Shown here one piece after another: positions 1 to 7,675 of a DNA stretch of 46,937 nt. Position 1 is the first letter of the stretch; every line of letters starts with the position of its first letter. The DNA comes from Tindallia sp. MSAO_Bac2 (lineage in GTDB: Bacteria; Bacillota; Clostridia; Peptostreptococcales; Tindalliaceae), in assembly GCA_003838145.1 (NCBI GenBank), contig QYZZ01000054.1, positions 1-46,937 on the forward strand, in the 5' to 3' direction. The translations under genes were made by a program, and so were the position numbers. The notes below the pieces were generated by a model. It saw nothing but the letters and a program-made list of their open reading frames with translations, was not told the DNA's origin and did no database searches.

Positions 1-85
1 GCGTTTTCCATCACGTTTTAACGTGTGGTTCGTTTCTCTCTGCTGTTCAGTTTTCAAGGAACCAATAGTGTCGTGTGTTGGCGAC
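1..85 (-). other. rRNA operon leader with boxA-like antitermination site
   Basis: The complement of 44-58 reads CTTGAAAACTGAACA, the boxA-like motif that Firmicutes carry ahead of 16S rRNA and in the 16S-23S spacer. Downstream, 12-25 is a small palindrome (CACGTT, two bases, AACGTG). Because two promoters precede it, this is probably the leader ahead of 16S rather than an internal spacer. No rRNA sequence is inside the window. Confidence 0.65.
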
Positions 86-91
86 TTTTAT

Positions 92-120
92 ACTTTACCA
101 TTTTAATTCTGGTGTGTCAA
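92..120 (-). promoter_or_regulatory. rRNA operon promoter P2
   Basis: A perfect TTGACA (complement of 115-120) is followed after 17 bases by TAAAGT (92-97). This second sigma-A type promoter lies about 120 bases downstream of P1. Tandem strong promoters of this kind are usual for rRNA operons in Firmicutes. Transcription would run off the left edge. Confidence 0.75.
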
Positions 121-209
121 CGTTTTTTTTGAATCTTTTTAAATTTCTTAATTGACCGATTCATTCTTTATTGCTCCGCTGTTGCTTTTCGCACTAATGT
201 GCAAGAATG

Positions 210-239
210 AATATAGCACAAGAAGATGCGCCTTGTCAA
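210..239 (-). promoter_or_regulatory. rRNA operon promoter P1
   Basis: Reading leftwards, a perfect TTGACA -35 box (complement of 234-239) is followed after 18 bases by TATATT (210-215). It lies just downstream of ptb on the same strand and points out of the left edge. A second promoter and an rRNA-type leader follow, as expected for tandem rrn promoters. Confidence 0.75.
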
Positions 240-277
240 GCTGATCTATAGATTCTATTTTCCTAAAGCAGTCAGAG

Positions 278-1186
278 CTATTTACACATTGCAATCATAC
301 TTCCCAGAGCAATAGAATTAAGTTTTGTTTTGAATTCATCCGCTCTCGATACGAGAACAATAGGGATTCTAGCACCCATAATGATGCCAGCCGATTCAGC
401 CTGAGCCATATAGGTCATTGTTTTTCCTATTCCGTTGCCCATTTCAATATTCGGTACCAGTAAAACGTCTGCTTCGCCGGCTACTGGACTGTTGAATTTT
501 TTAATTCTGCTTGCTTCTTTTGAAATTGCCAGATCAAAAGCCATTGGTCCTTCTACGATAACGTTTTCTCCAAATACGCCTTTTTTTTGCTCTTCTACCA
601 GTTTTGCAGCATCAATAGTGGCTTCCATTTTCTCGTCCACTTTTTCTTTAGCCGCCAGACACGCAACTTTCACAGGCTCAGCTCCTAAAGCTTTAGCAAC
701 TTCAACTGCATTCATAAGAATTTCTTTTTTCTCCTGCAAATTAGGTGCGATATTCATTCCGCCATCCGTCAGCATAAGTAGTTTATGATAGGTCTTCGGC
801 GAATAAACCATCACGTGGCTGAGTAATCTTTCTGTTCTCAGTCCAGCATCCTTTTTCAAAACCGCTTTCAAAAGTATAGAAGTGTCTACTAAACCCTTCA
901 TTAAAAAATCAGCGCTTCCAGACGATACAGCATCTACAGCTTGTGCTGCAGCCTCCTTGACGTCTGAACAGTGGTGCATTTCCACTGAATCAATGTTCAT
1001 TTCGATTTTCCGGGCTATTTCCCGTATTTCAGAAAGATCACCATAGAGAACAGGTTCAATAATATTTAGCTTAGCAGCTTCGCATACTGCTTTTAAAACA
1101 TCTTCATCCTGAGCTGCCGCTACGGCCAGCTTCATTTTTTTAGTCTTTCCCGCTAACTCCAATAGTTCATCCAAGTGCTGAATCAT
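278..1186 (-). CDS. ptb: Phosphate butyryltransferase
   Basis: The 302-residue product has the length and character of the phosphate acetyl/butyryltransferase family. It would exchange the CoA of butyryl-CoA (or a branched acyl-CoA) for phosphate in the cytoplasm. Family-typical stretches are MKGLVDTSILLKAVL near residue 97, LTDGGMNIAPNL near 139 and VEGPMAFDLAIS near 211, with a C-terminal AQAESAGIIMGARIPIVLVS. The start has a good site (GGGGTG) just upstream. No butyrate kinase gene is adjacent, so it stands apart from the usual ptb-buk pair; a kinase elsewhere is assumed. The substrate acyl group cannot be read from the sequence. The gene is followed directly by the rrn promoters with no clear terminator. 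Confidence 0.88.
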   Translation of the reverse strand: MIQHLDELLELAGKTKKMKLAVAAAQDEDVLKAVCEAAKLNIIEPVLYGDLSEIREIARKIEMNIDSVEMHHCSDVKEAAAQAVDAVSSGSADFLMKGLVDTSILLKAVLKKDAGLRTERLLSHVMVYSPKTYHKLLMLTDGGMNIAPNLQEKKEILMNAVEVAKALGAEPVKVACLAAKEKVDEKMEATIDAAKLVEEQKKGVFGENVIVEGPMAFDLAISKEASRIKKFNSPVAGEADVLLVPNIEMGNGIGKTMTYMAQAESAGIIMGARIPIVLVSRADEFKTKLNSIALGSMIAMCK

Positions 1187-1208
1187 AACATTTCACCCCT
1201 CAAGTTTA

Positions 1209-1232
1209 CAAATTAATTTGATGACTTGTCAT
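1209..1232. promoter_or_regulatory. Paired palindromes in the ptb 5' region
   Basis: CAAATTAATTTG (1209-1220) is a perfect palindrome, followed immediately by ATGACTTGTCAT (1221-1232; arms ATGAC/GTCAT). They lie just downstream of the presumed ptb transcription start. This is a plausible operator position, but the regulator is unknown. Confidence 0.35.
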
Positions 1233-1246
1233 TTTTTTGTATTTAC

Positions 1247-1255
1247 ATTATAACA
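1247..1255 (-). promoter_or_regulatory. Extended -10 promoter of ptb
   Basis: The minus strand reads TGTTATAAT, a perfect -10 box with the TGn extension, about 60 bases ahead of the ptb start. No good -35 box is visible; the region upstream is the 3' end of the TPR gene. Two adjacent palindromes (1209-1220 and 1221-1232) sit between this box and the ribosome binding site. Confidence 0.5.
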
Positions 1256-1267
1256 CTATGCTTCTTA

Positions 1268-2395
1268 TTAGGAAAGAGTCTGAATTTGTCGTTTTGCAAT
1301 TTCCAGTATTTCTAAATCCGGGTCTTGTTTTTCCGCTTCTTTAATCAAGGCAAGTGCTTTTTGTTTCTGGTTCGCCATGGTGGCTACCATAGCTGTTCTG
1401 CATTTAAGTTCAGCATTATTCGGATTTCTGTTCAGTATTTCCTCTAATAATGACATTGCTTTATTAGCTTCCCGTAATTCTATATATACATTTGCCATCT
1501 GTAAATACGTTTCCTCATGATATCCTTTTATTTCAATAACTTTTTTGTAATGTTCTAAAGCATTAATGAAGTCGTGAATCTGTTCATATGCTAATCCGAC
1601 GAAAAACTGCAAATTCCACCAGTTTTCATGTCTCGATAACAAAGGGATCAAACTCATTAAACCATCTCTTCCTTCATTACGTAATACATGCTGATATCCG
1701 GTTTCATAAGCTGCCAGATCTTTAATCACGTTCATTTGTATTGAAAGCTCAGCTTTTTCCTCTTCACTTAACTCCTGTTTCTCGGCTTCCTGCCACATTT
1801 TCAGTGCTTTATTGTATGTTTTGTTCTCCCGATATATCATTCCAAGGTAATATTGGATCAATGGATTTTGAGCTTTTTGTTCATATAACCACTCCAAAAA
1901 CCGCAACGACTCATCCACTACGTTTTTTCTTAATGGTTTTTTAAGGTCCATCCTAGAAGCGATTTGATATAATGCTGTTCCGGCTATCAGAGAGGCCTCT
2001 TTGTTTTCTGGTTCTAATATCAATATAGATCTCGAATATATAAGAGCTTCTTCAAAACTTTCTTTCTTTTGATATTTAGCTGCCTCAGAAAGCCAAGTAT
2101 GAATGATAGGCAACCCAGTAGCATTTATGAGCTCCAAATAATAATCCTTTTGAAGAAAAAATCTATCGATCCCAAGTATATAGCCAATACCTGCAATAAC
2201 CATAGGCAGATTAATAATCTGATTTTCATCATATTTTTTTATTCTTTCTGCCATATCCTTTGTCAAAAGTGGAATATCAAGCCCCTTTGGAGGGACACGA
2301 TAATTATCTAGCCCTAAACTAATGTTAGGTTTCAAAGTTATAAAAGTAATGTTCTCTGTGTATGGTTTTAAAATATCAAAAATTTTATCTTGCAT
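1268..2395 (-). CDS. Tetratricopeptide repeat protein
   Basis: The 375-residue protein has no signal peptide or membrane segment. Its N-terminal ~110 residues match nothing I recognise. The rest is a run of TPR-like helical pairs, with recognisable units near residues 115-150, 180-215, 262-295 and 295-360 (for example ALEHYKKVIEIKGYHEETYL). TPR repeats normally mount protein-protein contacts. The gene lies 36 bases after the B12-binding radical SAM gene on the same strand, so the two are probably co-transcribed. A role as a partner of that enzyme is inference only. Confidence 0.75.
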   Translation of the reverse strand: MQDKIFDILKPYTENITFITLKPNISLGLDNYRVPPKGLDIPLLTKDMAERIKKYDENQIINLPMVIAGIGYILGIDRFFLQKDYYLELINATGLPIIHTWLSEAAKYQKKESFEEALIYSRSILILEPENKEASLIAGTALYQIASRMDLKKPLRKNVVDESLRFLEWLYEQKAQNPLIQYYLGMIYRENKTYNKALKMWQEAEKQELSEEEKAELSIQMNVIKDLAAYETGYQHVLRNEGRDGLMSLIPLLSRHENWWNLQFFVGLAYEQIHDFINALEHYKKVIEIKGYHEETYLQMANVYIELREANKAMSLLEEILNRNPNNAELKCRTAMVATMANQKQKALALIKEAEKQDPDLEILEIAKRQIQTLS

Positions 2396-2431
2396 CGTTA
2401 AGTAAGCCTCCCTGTTTGTTCTCCTGCGTGT

Positions 2432-4276
2432 TTAAATCGCTGTCTGTTTTTTCAATTTATCCGACAGTATTATCAGTTTGCATGTGTGCTCGTTATTATT
2501 TCTTGCTTTATTCTCTGAGTAATGAAAAAGAATAACGGCATTTCTTTTTACTTCATCACTCAATTGATCTGGCACTTCACCTGCCTGCCAAAACTCTATA
2601 ACCTCCGTAACGATTGGAGCAAAAACAGATACCAGTTCTGGGGGTGTTAAAATAAACTGTACTTTTGATAGCATTTGTTTAACCGGCAAATCTATATATT
2701 CAGGCAAACAAGATTCTATAAAAGCTCTGTTTTGAAGCAGCTCATGCATATCCACTTTCGGTATTATGACAGGGTAATTAGTATCAGCTTCCTTACACCA
2801 GGGCTTATATTGTTTGCTCTGTTTATAGTAATCAAAGTGCATGAGATAGTAAATGACTTTTTCATGATCCGGATAACGATCTAACAGGAAGTTTTGCAAA
2901 TGCTTTAACATTGTTTCGTATTTGTGATTGTTCTCTTGGCCCTGGATACGATACCAACTCTGAGCCAAATCATCAAAAAATTTAAACGCACTACTTTCCA
3001 GATAGCTGACAACATAATCAATGGTGTGTTTCATTTTCCCGGAATTCCAGTACAAGTTCAACATTTTCTCTACTTGCTTTAAACGAATAAGCTCCCCGAA
3101 TGAAATTTTATGAGAGGATAGAACTTCATAAGGCGCTTGTTTTGTATAGACATAGTCATAGTCGTGCTGACATAATCTAAGTTCTGACCCTTTAATCAGT
3201 TTTAAAAAACCTAATTGAAGCATATCAGTTTTTAATGCGAATACGTCATTAAACGAACTTCTAAATTGAAAAAAGTCTTCATAGGGAAGTCCGGCAATCA
3301 AATCAACATGTATGTGTATGCTTTTAAGCCTCATTAAATAATGAATGTTTTCAAATAGTTTGTACTGATCACCTTTTCGATGAATTGCTTCTAATGTTTC
3401 ATCGTTCGTTGATTGAATTCCTATTTCAAATTGGAAAAGTCCCGGGGGTGCTGTCTCTAAAATACTCATTGTTTGACCATCAAGGAGTTCGCCACCGATT
3501 TCAAAATGAAAATTGGTGTAACCATTGTCATTTTCTATAAGGTAACGAAATATTTCACAGGCTCTTTCTTTGTCACTATTGAAAGTTCTGTCAACAAATT
3601 TAACTTGTTTAACTCTATTCTGAATAAAAAACAAAAGATCGTCTTTTACTCTCTCCAGTGGTGCATACCGAAGTTTAGAATTTCTACCTGACAAGCAAAA
3701 GCTACAATTATGTGGACATCCTCTTGAGGTTTCGTAGTAATAAATTTTTTCAGGGTGTAAAACTTCTCCTAAGTTATAAGGGTCAGATAAGCTTAATTGA
3801 GTGGTTATTACTTCATTATTTGTTTCGGTTTTATAAATTTCACCCCTGGCTTTAAACAGAATACCCGGCAAATCAGAATAATCTTCGTTTTCACCTAAGC
3901 AACGAATTAAAGAAGGTAAAACACCTTCTCCCTCACCTGTTATAATCAGATCAACTCCATCGTTTTCATTCATCACCTCTATACTTTCAAAAGATACCTC
4001 TGGTCCACCCATAATTATAAATAGTTCCGGGCGAACCTTTTTTAAGTTGATTATTATTTTATTTATCAGATCAATATTCCAAATGTAACAGGAAAAGGCA
4101 ATTGCATCACAGGATGTTAAGTATAAATCCTGAATTATGTCTTCAAAATGCTGACTAATCGTAAATTCTTTAAACTCAGCATTCAAACCGTTATTTTTAA
4201 GTTCTGCCGTAAGATAACGAACGGCAAGATTTGTGTGAATAAACTTTGCGTTAATTCCTACCAAAATTGTCTTCAT
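2432..4276 (-). CDS. B12-binding domain radical SAM protein (DUF4080 type)
   Basis: The 614-residue protein starts with a cobalamin-binding Rossmann-like domain (about 1-135; VGINAKFIHTNLAVRYL and IIMGGPEVSFES are typical). A radical SAM domain follows, with the cluster motif CPHNCSFC (C-x3-C-x2-C) in the stretch beginning YYYETSRG near residue 180. The C-terminal ~200 residues resemble the DUF4080 extension of this subfamily. Known relatives use SAM and B12 for methylation or other radical chemistry, but the DUF4080 group has no agreed substrate. The gene leads a probable two-gene operon with the TPR gene. Confidence 0.85.
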   Translation of the reverse strand: MKTILVGINAKFIHTNLAVRYLTAELKNNGLNAEFKEFTISQHFEDIIQDLYLTSCDAIAFSCYIWNIDLINKIIINLKKVRPELFIIMGGPEVSFESIEVMNENDGVDLIITGEGEGVLPSLIRCLGENEDYSDLPGILFKARGEIYKTETNNEVITTQLSLSDPYNLGEVLHPEKIYYYETSRGCPHNCSFCLSGRNSKLRYAPLERVKDDLLFFIQNRVKQVKFVDRTFNSDKERACEIFRYLIENDNGYTNFHFEIGGELLDGQTMSILETAPPGLFQFEIGIQSTNDETLEAIHRKGDQYKLFENIHYLMRLKSIHIHVDLIAGLPYEDFFQFRSSFNDVFALKTDMLQLGFLKLIKGSELRLCQHDYDYVYTKQAPYEVLSSHKISFGELIRLKQVEKMLNLYWNSGKMKHTIDYVVSYLESSAFKFFDDLAQSWYRIQGQENNHKYETMLKHLQNFLLDRYPDHEKVIYYLMHFDYYKQSKQYKPWCKEADTNYPVIIPKVDMHELLQNRAFIESCLPEYIDLPVKQMLSKVQFILTPPELVSVFAPIVTEVIEFWQAGEVPDQLSDEVKRNAVILFHYSENKARNNNEHTCKLIILSDKLKKQTAI

Positions 4277-4312
4277 TAAATAAACACCTCAATGTGATTT
4301 TATGTAAACCTA

Positions 4313-4341
4313 TTGCAAATCTTGTAAGATTTGGTTATAAT
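4313..4341 (+). promoter_or_regulatory. Sigma-A type promoter of the phospholipase C-like gene
   Basis: TTGCAA (4313-4318) and a perfect TATAAT (4336-4341) are separated by 17 bases, about 40 bases ahead of the TTG start. The spacer contains a palindrome (4316-4333). Confidence 0.65.
4316..4333. promoter_or_regulatory. 18-base palindromic operator candidate
   Basis: CAAATCTTGTAAGATTTG has 8-base perfect arms around a central GT. It fills the -35/-10 spacer of the plus-strand promoter and also lies in front of the divergent radical SAM gene, so a repressor bound here could control both directions. No regulator gene is adjacent. Confidence 0.5.
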
Positions 4342-4381
4342 ATAACACAGTTGAAAATATTTGAAAGGTGGCCATTTCAAT

Positions 4382-4981
4382 TTGATACCGCAAACGCATG
4401 TTATTATCGCCAAAGAAATTCATGAAAATGTAAATAATAACCTGAACATTAAACTGGATAAAGCACAACTCATATACGGTAGTGTAAAGCCGGACATTTA
4501 CTCAGGACTTCCCAAATTAAAGCATTTTAAACCTCAGTCCTTTGATGTTATTTGTAATGAAATTCAAAAAATATCCAACCATCCCTTAATGGATAACCGG
4601 GCACACATAGCGTATGTATCCCAAAAAATCGGGATCATTACACATTATGTGGCCGACTATTTTTGCGTACCGCATAATGACCGCAAGACTTACCAGAATC
4701 ATTTCTGGGATCATCTGAAATATGAACGATTATTGCATAAATCTTTTAAAGAGCATGCTTCTATTACAGATAATTCTAAAGTTAACTTTCTTCAAAATGT
4801 CGATTTCACGAATTTAGAGCAAATTAAGCGATATCTGGACGAACTGCATTTTCATTATGAATCAAAAGCTGAAAGTATGCAAAATGATATCAATAATTCT
4901 CTATTTGCAGTTAAGTCTGTTGCATCTATAATGGTTCAGCATGCTTTGAGCCAGGAAGAAGTTTGTCCGGTAGCGGCATAA
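4382..4981 (+). CDS. Zinc-dependent phospholipase C-like protein
   Basis: The product is about 199 residues and resembles the zinc-dependent phospholipase C family (Pfam Zn_dep_PLPC). It begins MIPQTHVIIAKEI, where the family's early histidine lies. It continues with YGSVKPDIYSGLPKLKHF and IGIITHYVADYFCVPHND, giving His and Asp residues suited to a multi-zinc site. I start it at TTG 4382, because GAAAGGTGG at 4363-4371 is a good ribosome binding site for it; an upstream TTG would overlap that site. There is no signal peptide, unlike secreted phospholipases, so an intracellular or membrane-lipid role is possible. Substrate unknown. Confidence 0.75.
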   Translation: MIPQTHVIIAKEIHENVNNNLNIKLDKAQLIYGSVKPDIYSGLPKLKHFKPQSFDVICNEIQKISNHPLMDNRAHIAYVSQKIGIITHYVADYFCVPHNDRKTYQNHFWDHLKYERLLHKSFKEHASITDNSKVNFLQNVDFTNLEQIKRYLDELHFHYESKAESMQNDINNSLFAVKSVASIMVQHALSQEEVCPVAA

Positions 4982-5034
4982 ATGTCTTGCATCCCTCTAA
5001 TAATTTCGTTACAATAACTGTTGATATTATATTT

Positions 5035-5048
5035 CCTTACAAGTAAGG
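5035..5048. promoter_or_regulatory. Palindrome upstream of the 65-residue ORF
   Basis: CCTTACAAGTAAGG has 6-base arms around AA, about 18 bases ahead of the ORF start. It shares the 8-mer CTTACAAG with the reverse complement of the palindrome at 4316-4333. A weak TATTAT -10 lies at 5025-5030. It could be a shared operator or chance. Confidence 0.3.
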
Positions 5049-5066
5049 CAAGAAAGCGGGGGGCTT

Positions 5067-5264
5067 ATGGAAAATTTTGACTATATTTCACTTGAAAACA
5101 TTTCTAAAAAAGATTTTTTAATGATTTTGCAAGCTCTGGAGTATACAGGTGAGCAAACCAGTATACAGGAGTTTCTTGATTTAAAAGATGAACTGATTCA
5201 ACAACTTACAGACCTTTCGGAAATTAGTGTGGAAGAATTGTTTTCACATATGCAAGACTCGTAA
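5067..5264 (+). CDS. Hypothetical small acidic protein, 65 residues
   Basis: I do not recognise this protein. It is short, acidic and probably all helical, with no cysteine, signal peptide or membrane segment. It starts MENFDYISLENISKKDF. The ATG is preceded by a G-rich ribosome binding site (GCGGGGGG) and the gene ends just before a strong terminator, so it is probably real. It lies downstream of the phospholipase C-like gene with an 85-base gap and may have its own promoter. Confidence 0.6.
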   Translation: MENFDYISLENISKKDFLMILQALEYTGEQTSIQEFLDLKDELIQQLTDLSEISVEELFSHMQDS

Positions 5265-5277
5265 TCTTACGTTTTTT

Positions 5278-5315
5278 AAAAGGCTCTTGCCGGCATAGCC
5301 GGCAAGAGCCTTTTT
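5278..5315. terminator. Strong bidirectional terminator
   Basis: A perfect 13-bp stem (5282-5294 with 5298-5310; GGCTCTTGCCGGC arms) has a 3-base loop. It is followed by TTTTT on the plus strand and by an A/T tract that gives a T run on the minus strand. It ends the small ORF on one side and argS on the other; the argS stop codon touches it. Confidence 0.93.
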
Positions 5316-7023
5316 ACATTCGCTCTGGCGCCTTTATTCCCAACAAACTCAATCCTAATTTCAAGACTTCTTTAACAGCAATTACCAGGGCCAATCGGGT
5401 CTCTCTAACTGCAACATCTTCCACAAGTATAGGATGATCATGGTAGAATCTGTTAAAGCTTTGTGCCAAATCAACTATGTGTCTGGTTAAAATGGATGGT
5501 TCATTTTTGTTCATCGCATCTTGAATTGCGTCACCAAATGTTTCCAATTGCCTTATAACCTGATTGGACACTTCATCTTCAAGATAGGCTCCGTTAATCT
5601 CAGGATGCCAGTTATCCTCTTGAACGTTTGCTTTTCTCAATACGCTACCAGCACGTGCATGGGTATATTGAACGTATGGACCAGTTTCTCCGTCAAAGCT
5701 AAAAGCAGTATCCCAGGAAAAAGATATATCTTTGATGCGATTATGGCTTAAATCGTTAAAGATAACAGCTCCGACACCGACGGCAATAGCCGTTTCTTCT
5801 TTATTGTCCAGTTCCGGGTTTTTTTCTTCAATAATTTCCGTAACTTTTTCTATTGCGCCGTTGATAACATCTTCAAGGAGGACCACAGTTCCTTTCCTGC
5901 TCTGAATTCGTCTTCCTTCGTGCGTGACTCTTCCAAATGGAACATGCTCAAGGTCTTGAGACCATTCATATCCCATAAGTTCAACCACCTTAAACCACTG
6001 AGCAAAATGAAGATTTTGAGAATAGTCGGTCAGGTACAGACATTTAGCAAAATCAAAGGTTTTTTTGCGATATATAGCAGCCGTTATGTCCCGTGTTGCA
6101 TATAACGTGCTCCCATCCTTTTTTTGAACTAAGCATGGCGGCATCCCATAAGGTTCCAAATCAACCAGTATTGCTCCTTCACTTTCCTTAAGTAGATTTT
6201 TAGTCTTAAGATCATCTAATACTGGTTGCATTTTATCATTGTAAAAGCTCTCACCAGTGTAATGATCAAAGTGCACACCCAACAACTTATAAATCTTTTG
6301 TAATTCATTAATCGTCTCGTTGCTAAACCATTTCCAAAGTGATAAGGCTTCTTCATCACCTTTTTCCATTCTAACAAACCAGTCTCTTGCTTCGTCTTCA
6401 AGGGCGGGGTTTTTTTCTGATTCTTCATGGAATTTTACATACAAATCCAACAGTCCCTGAATTGGTTCTTGTCGAACCCGTTCTTCATTCCCCCAATTTT
6501 TATATGCTACTATCACTTTTCCAAACTGAGTTCCCCAGTCTCCCAGGTGATTAATTCCTATACATTCATAGCCTAAATGAGTGTATATTTTATAAAGCGA
6601 GCTTCCAATAACAGTAGATCGCAAATGACCAACATGAAAAGGTTTTGCAATGTTTGGAGCTGAAAAATCAATACATATTACCTTCCCATCCCCTAAATTG
6701 CTGGATGCGAAATTTTCTTTTTCTTCCAGTACTTTACTCAATATAGTTTTTGCCAGCTTACTTCGGTTAAAGTAAAAGTTTAAATATCCTCCGATAGCCT
6801 CGGCTTTTAAGAAATGATCATTCAAGTTAATTTTATCAGCTAATTCAGAAGCTATAGCTTGTGGTGCCTTTCGAAAACTTTTTGCAAGTCTGAAACATGG
6901 AAATGCATAGTCACCCAAATCGCTGTTTGGTGGATTTTCAATCCAGTCAAAAATCTCTTCAGCTGTAAAATTTTCCAGCTCTTCTGCAATGTTTTCGGCG
7001 ATCATTTTTTTAAACTGATTCAT
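5314..7023 (-). CDS. argS: Arginyl-tRNA synthetase
   Basis: The 569-residue class I synthetase is close to the usual bacterial length (about 555-580). Its N-terminal additional domain spans about 1-110. The HIGH signature appears as HVGH at residues 130-133, within AKPFHVGHLRST. In place of KMSKS there is RIQSRKGT; a KMSKS motif that departs from the consensus is common in arginyl enzymes, where a nearby lysine can compensate. The C-terminal DALR anticodon-binding domain ends LGIKAPERM, as in the family. It charges tRNA-Arg in the cytoplasm. A strong AGGAGG site precedes the ATG. It is the last gene of the mutS2-tudS-gerMN-argS run, 46 bases after the lipoprotein gene. Confidence 0.97.
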   Translation of the reverse strand: MNQFKKMIAENIAEELENFTAEEIFDWIENPPNSDLGDYAFPCFRLAKSFRKAPQAIASELADKINLNDHFLKAEAIGGYLNFYFNRSKLAKTILSKVLEEKENFASSNLGDGKVICIDFSAPNIAKPFHVGHLRSTVIGSSLYKIYTHLGYECIGINHLGDWGTQFGKVIVAYKNWGNEERVRQEPIQGLLDLYVKFHEESEKNPALEDEARDWFVRMEKGDEEALSLWKWFSNETINELQKIYKLLGVHFDHYTGESFYNDKMQPVLDDLKTKNLLKESEGAILVDLEPYGMPPCLVQKKDGSTLYATRDITAAIYRKKTFDFAKCLYLTDYSQNLHFAQWFKVVELMGYEWSQDLEHVPFGRVTHEGRRIQSRKGTVVLLEDVINGAIEKVTEIIEEKNPELDNKEETAIAVGVGAVIFNDLSHNRIKDISFSWDTAFSFDGETGPYVQYTHARAGSVLRKANVQEDNWHPEINGAYLEDEVSNQVIRQLETFGDAIQDAMNKNEPSILTRHIVDLAQSFNRFYHDHPILVEDVAVRETRLALVIAVKEVLKLGLSLLGIKAPERM

Positions 7024-7069
7024 TTAACGGCCTCCTAATAATTCTGTTTTATTAATATATGCCAAATAA

Positions 7070-7675
7070 CTATTTATCCGGATAATATGTGGTTATGAAT
7101 TCATATTCATCATGTATCTTCAATCCACCAATATTCTCTAAAAGCTCTCCTTCTACCAAAAGTCGAACCTGGTCATTTTCCGGTAAAGTAACCAAAGAAT
7201 TTACAATCATACCAATCGTTGCCTCGACATCTTCTTCAGTGCCGGTAATATTATCCACAAAATCCTGCGATAAGTTTACTATAACCATTCTGCCTTCATG
7301 TTCAACAGATATGATTTCCGTGTTGTCAGGCATCGGATTAATAAGCTCACCGATTCCCTCTTGCTTGATCAACTCTTCAAGAACAAATTCAGATAAAGTT
7401 TTGTCCTGAAGCCTTTCATCAGTTTCGCTTATCTGATAAGAATCAGAAAAAATAAAAGGTTGATCCCGATGCTTCAGATATAGTACATATTGAATTTTTT
7501 CGCTTTCATCTTTTTCTACTGCTGGTTCCGGGTCTGTTAAATCCTGTTCTTCCTGTTGTATCGGTTCTTCAGCTATTGGATCGGGTTCGTTATTACCGCA
7601 GCCACACAACATCAGAGCACTGAGTATAGTTATTAATCCAATTATCAGGATAAACAAATTCTTTTTTTTATTCAT
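7070..7675 (-). CDS. GerMN-domain lipoprotein
   Basis: The product (about 201 residues) starts MNKKKNLFILIIGLI, a hydrophobic signal with the lipobox LMLCGC, so it should be a lipoprotein on the outer face of the membrane. An acidic linker follows (about residues 30-60). The C-terminal ~130 residues match the GerMN domain (GRMVIVNLSQDFVDNI and the VNSLVTLPENDQVRLLVEGE region). The start is chosen at 7675, where GGAGAGGG precedes it; this ATG lies inside the last codons of the upstream gene (ATGAATAA), which implies translational coupling. GerMN domains occur in spore germination GerM and other cell-envelope proteins, so the exact role is open. Confidence 0.82.
   Translation of the reverse strand: MNKKKNLFILIIGLITILSALMLCGCGNNEPDPIAEEPIQQEEQDLTDPEPAVEKDESEKIQYVLYLKHRDQPFIFSDSYQISETDERLQDKTLSEFVLEELIKQEGIGELINPMPDNTEIISVEHEGRMVIVNLSQDFVDNITGTEEDVEATIGMIVNSLVTLPENDQVRLLVEGELLENIGGLKIHDEYEFITTYYPDK

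Noticed and set aside
435-788. 117-residue open frame opposite ptb
   Set aside because: The ptb frame is clearly a family member over this whole stretch; the opposite frame has no recognisable domain or start signal.
7070-7675. Calling the two GerMN lipoproteins spore germination protein GerM
   Set aside because: The domain also occurs in non-sporulation envelope proteins, and neither gene has sporulation neighbours in the window.
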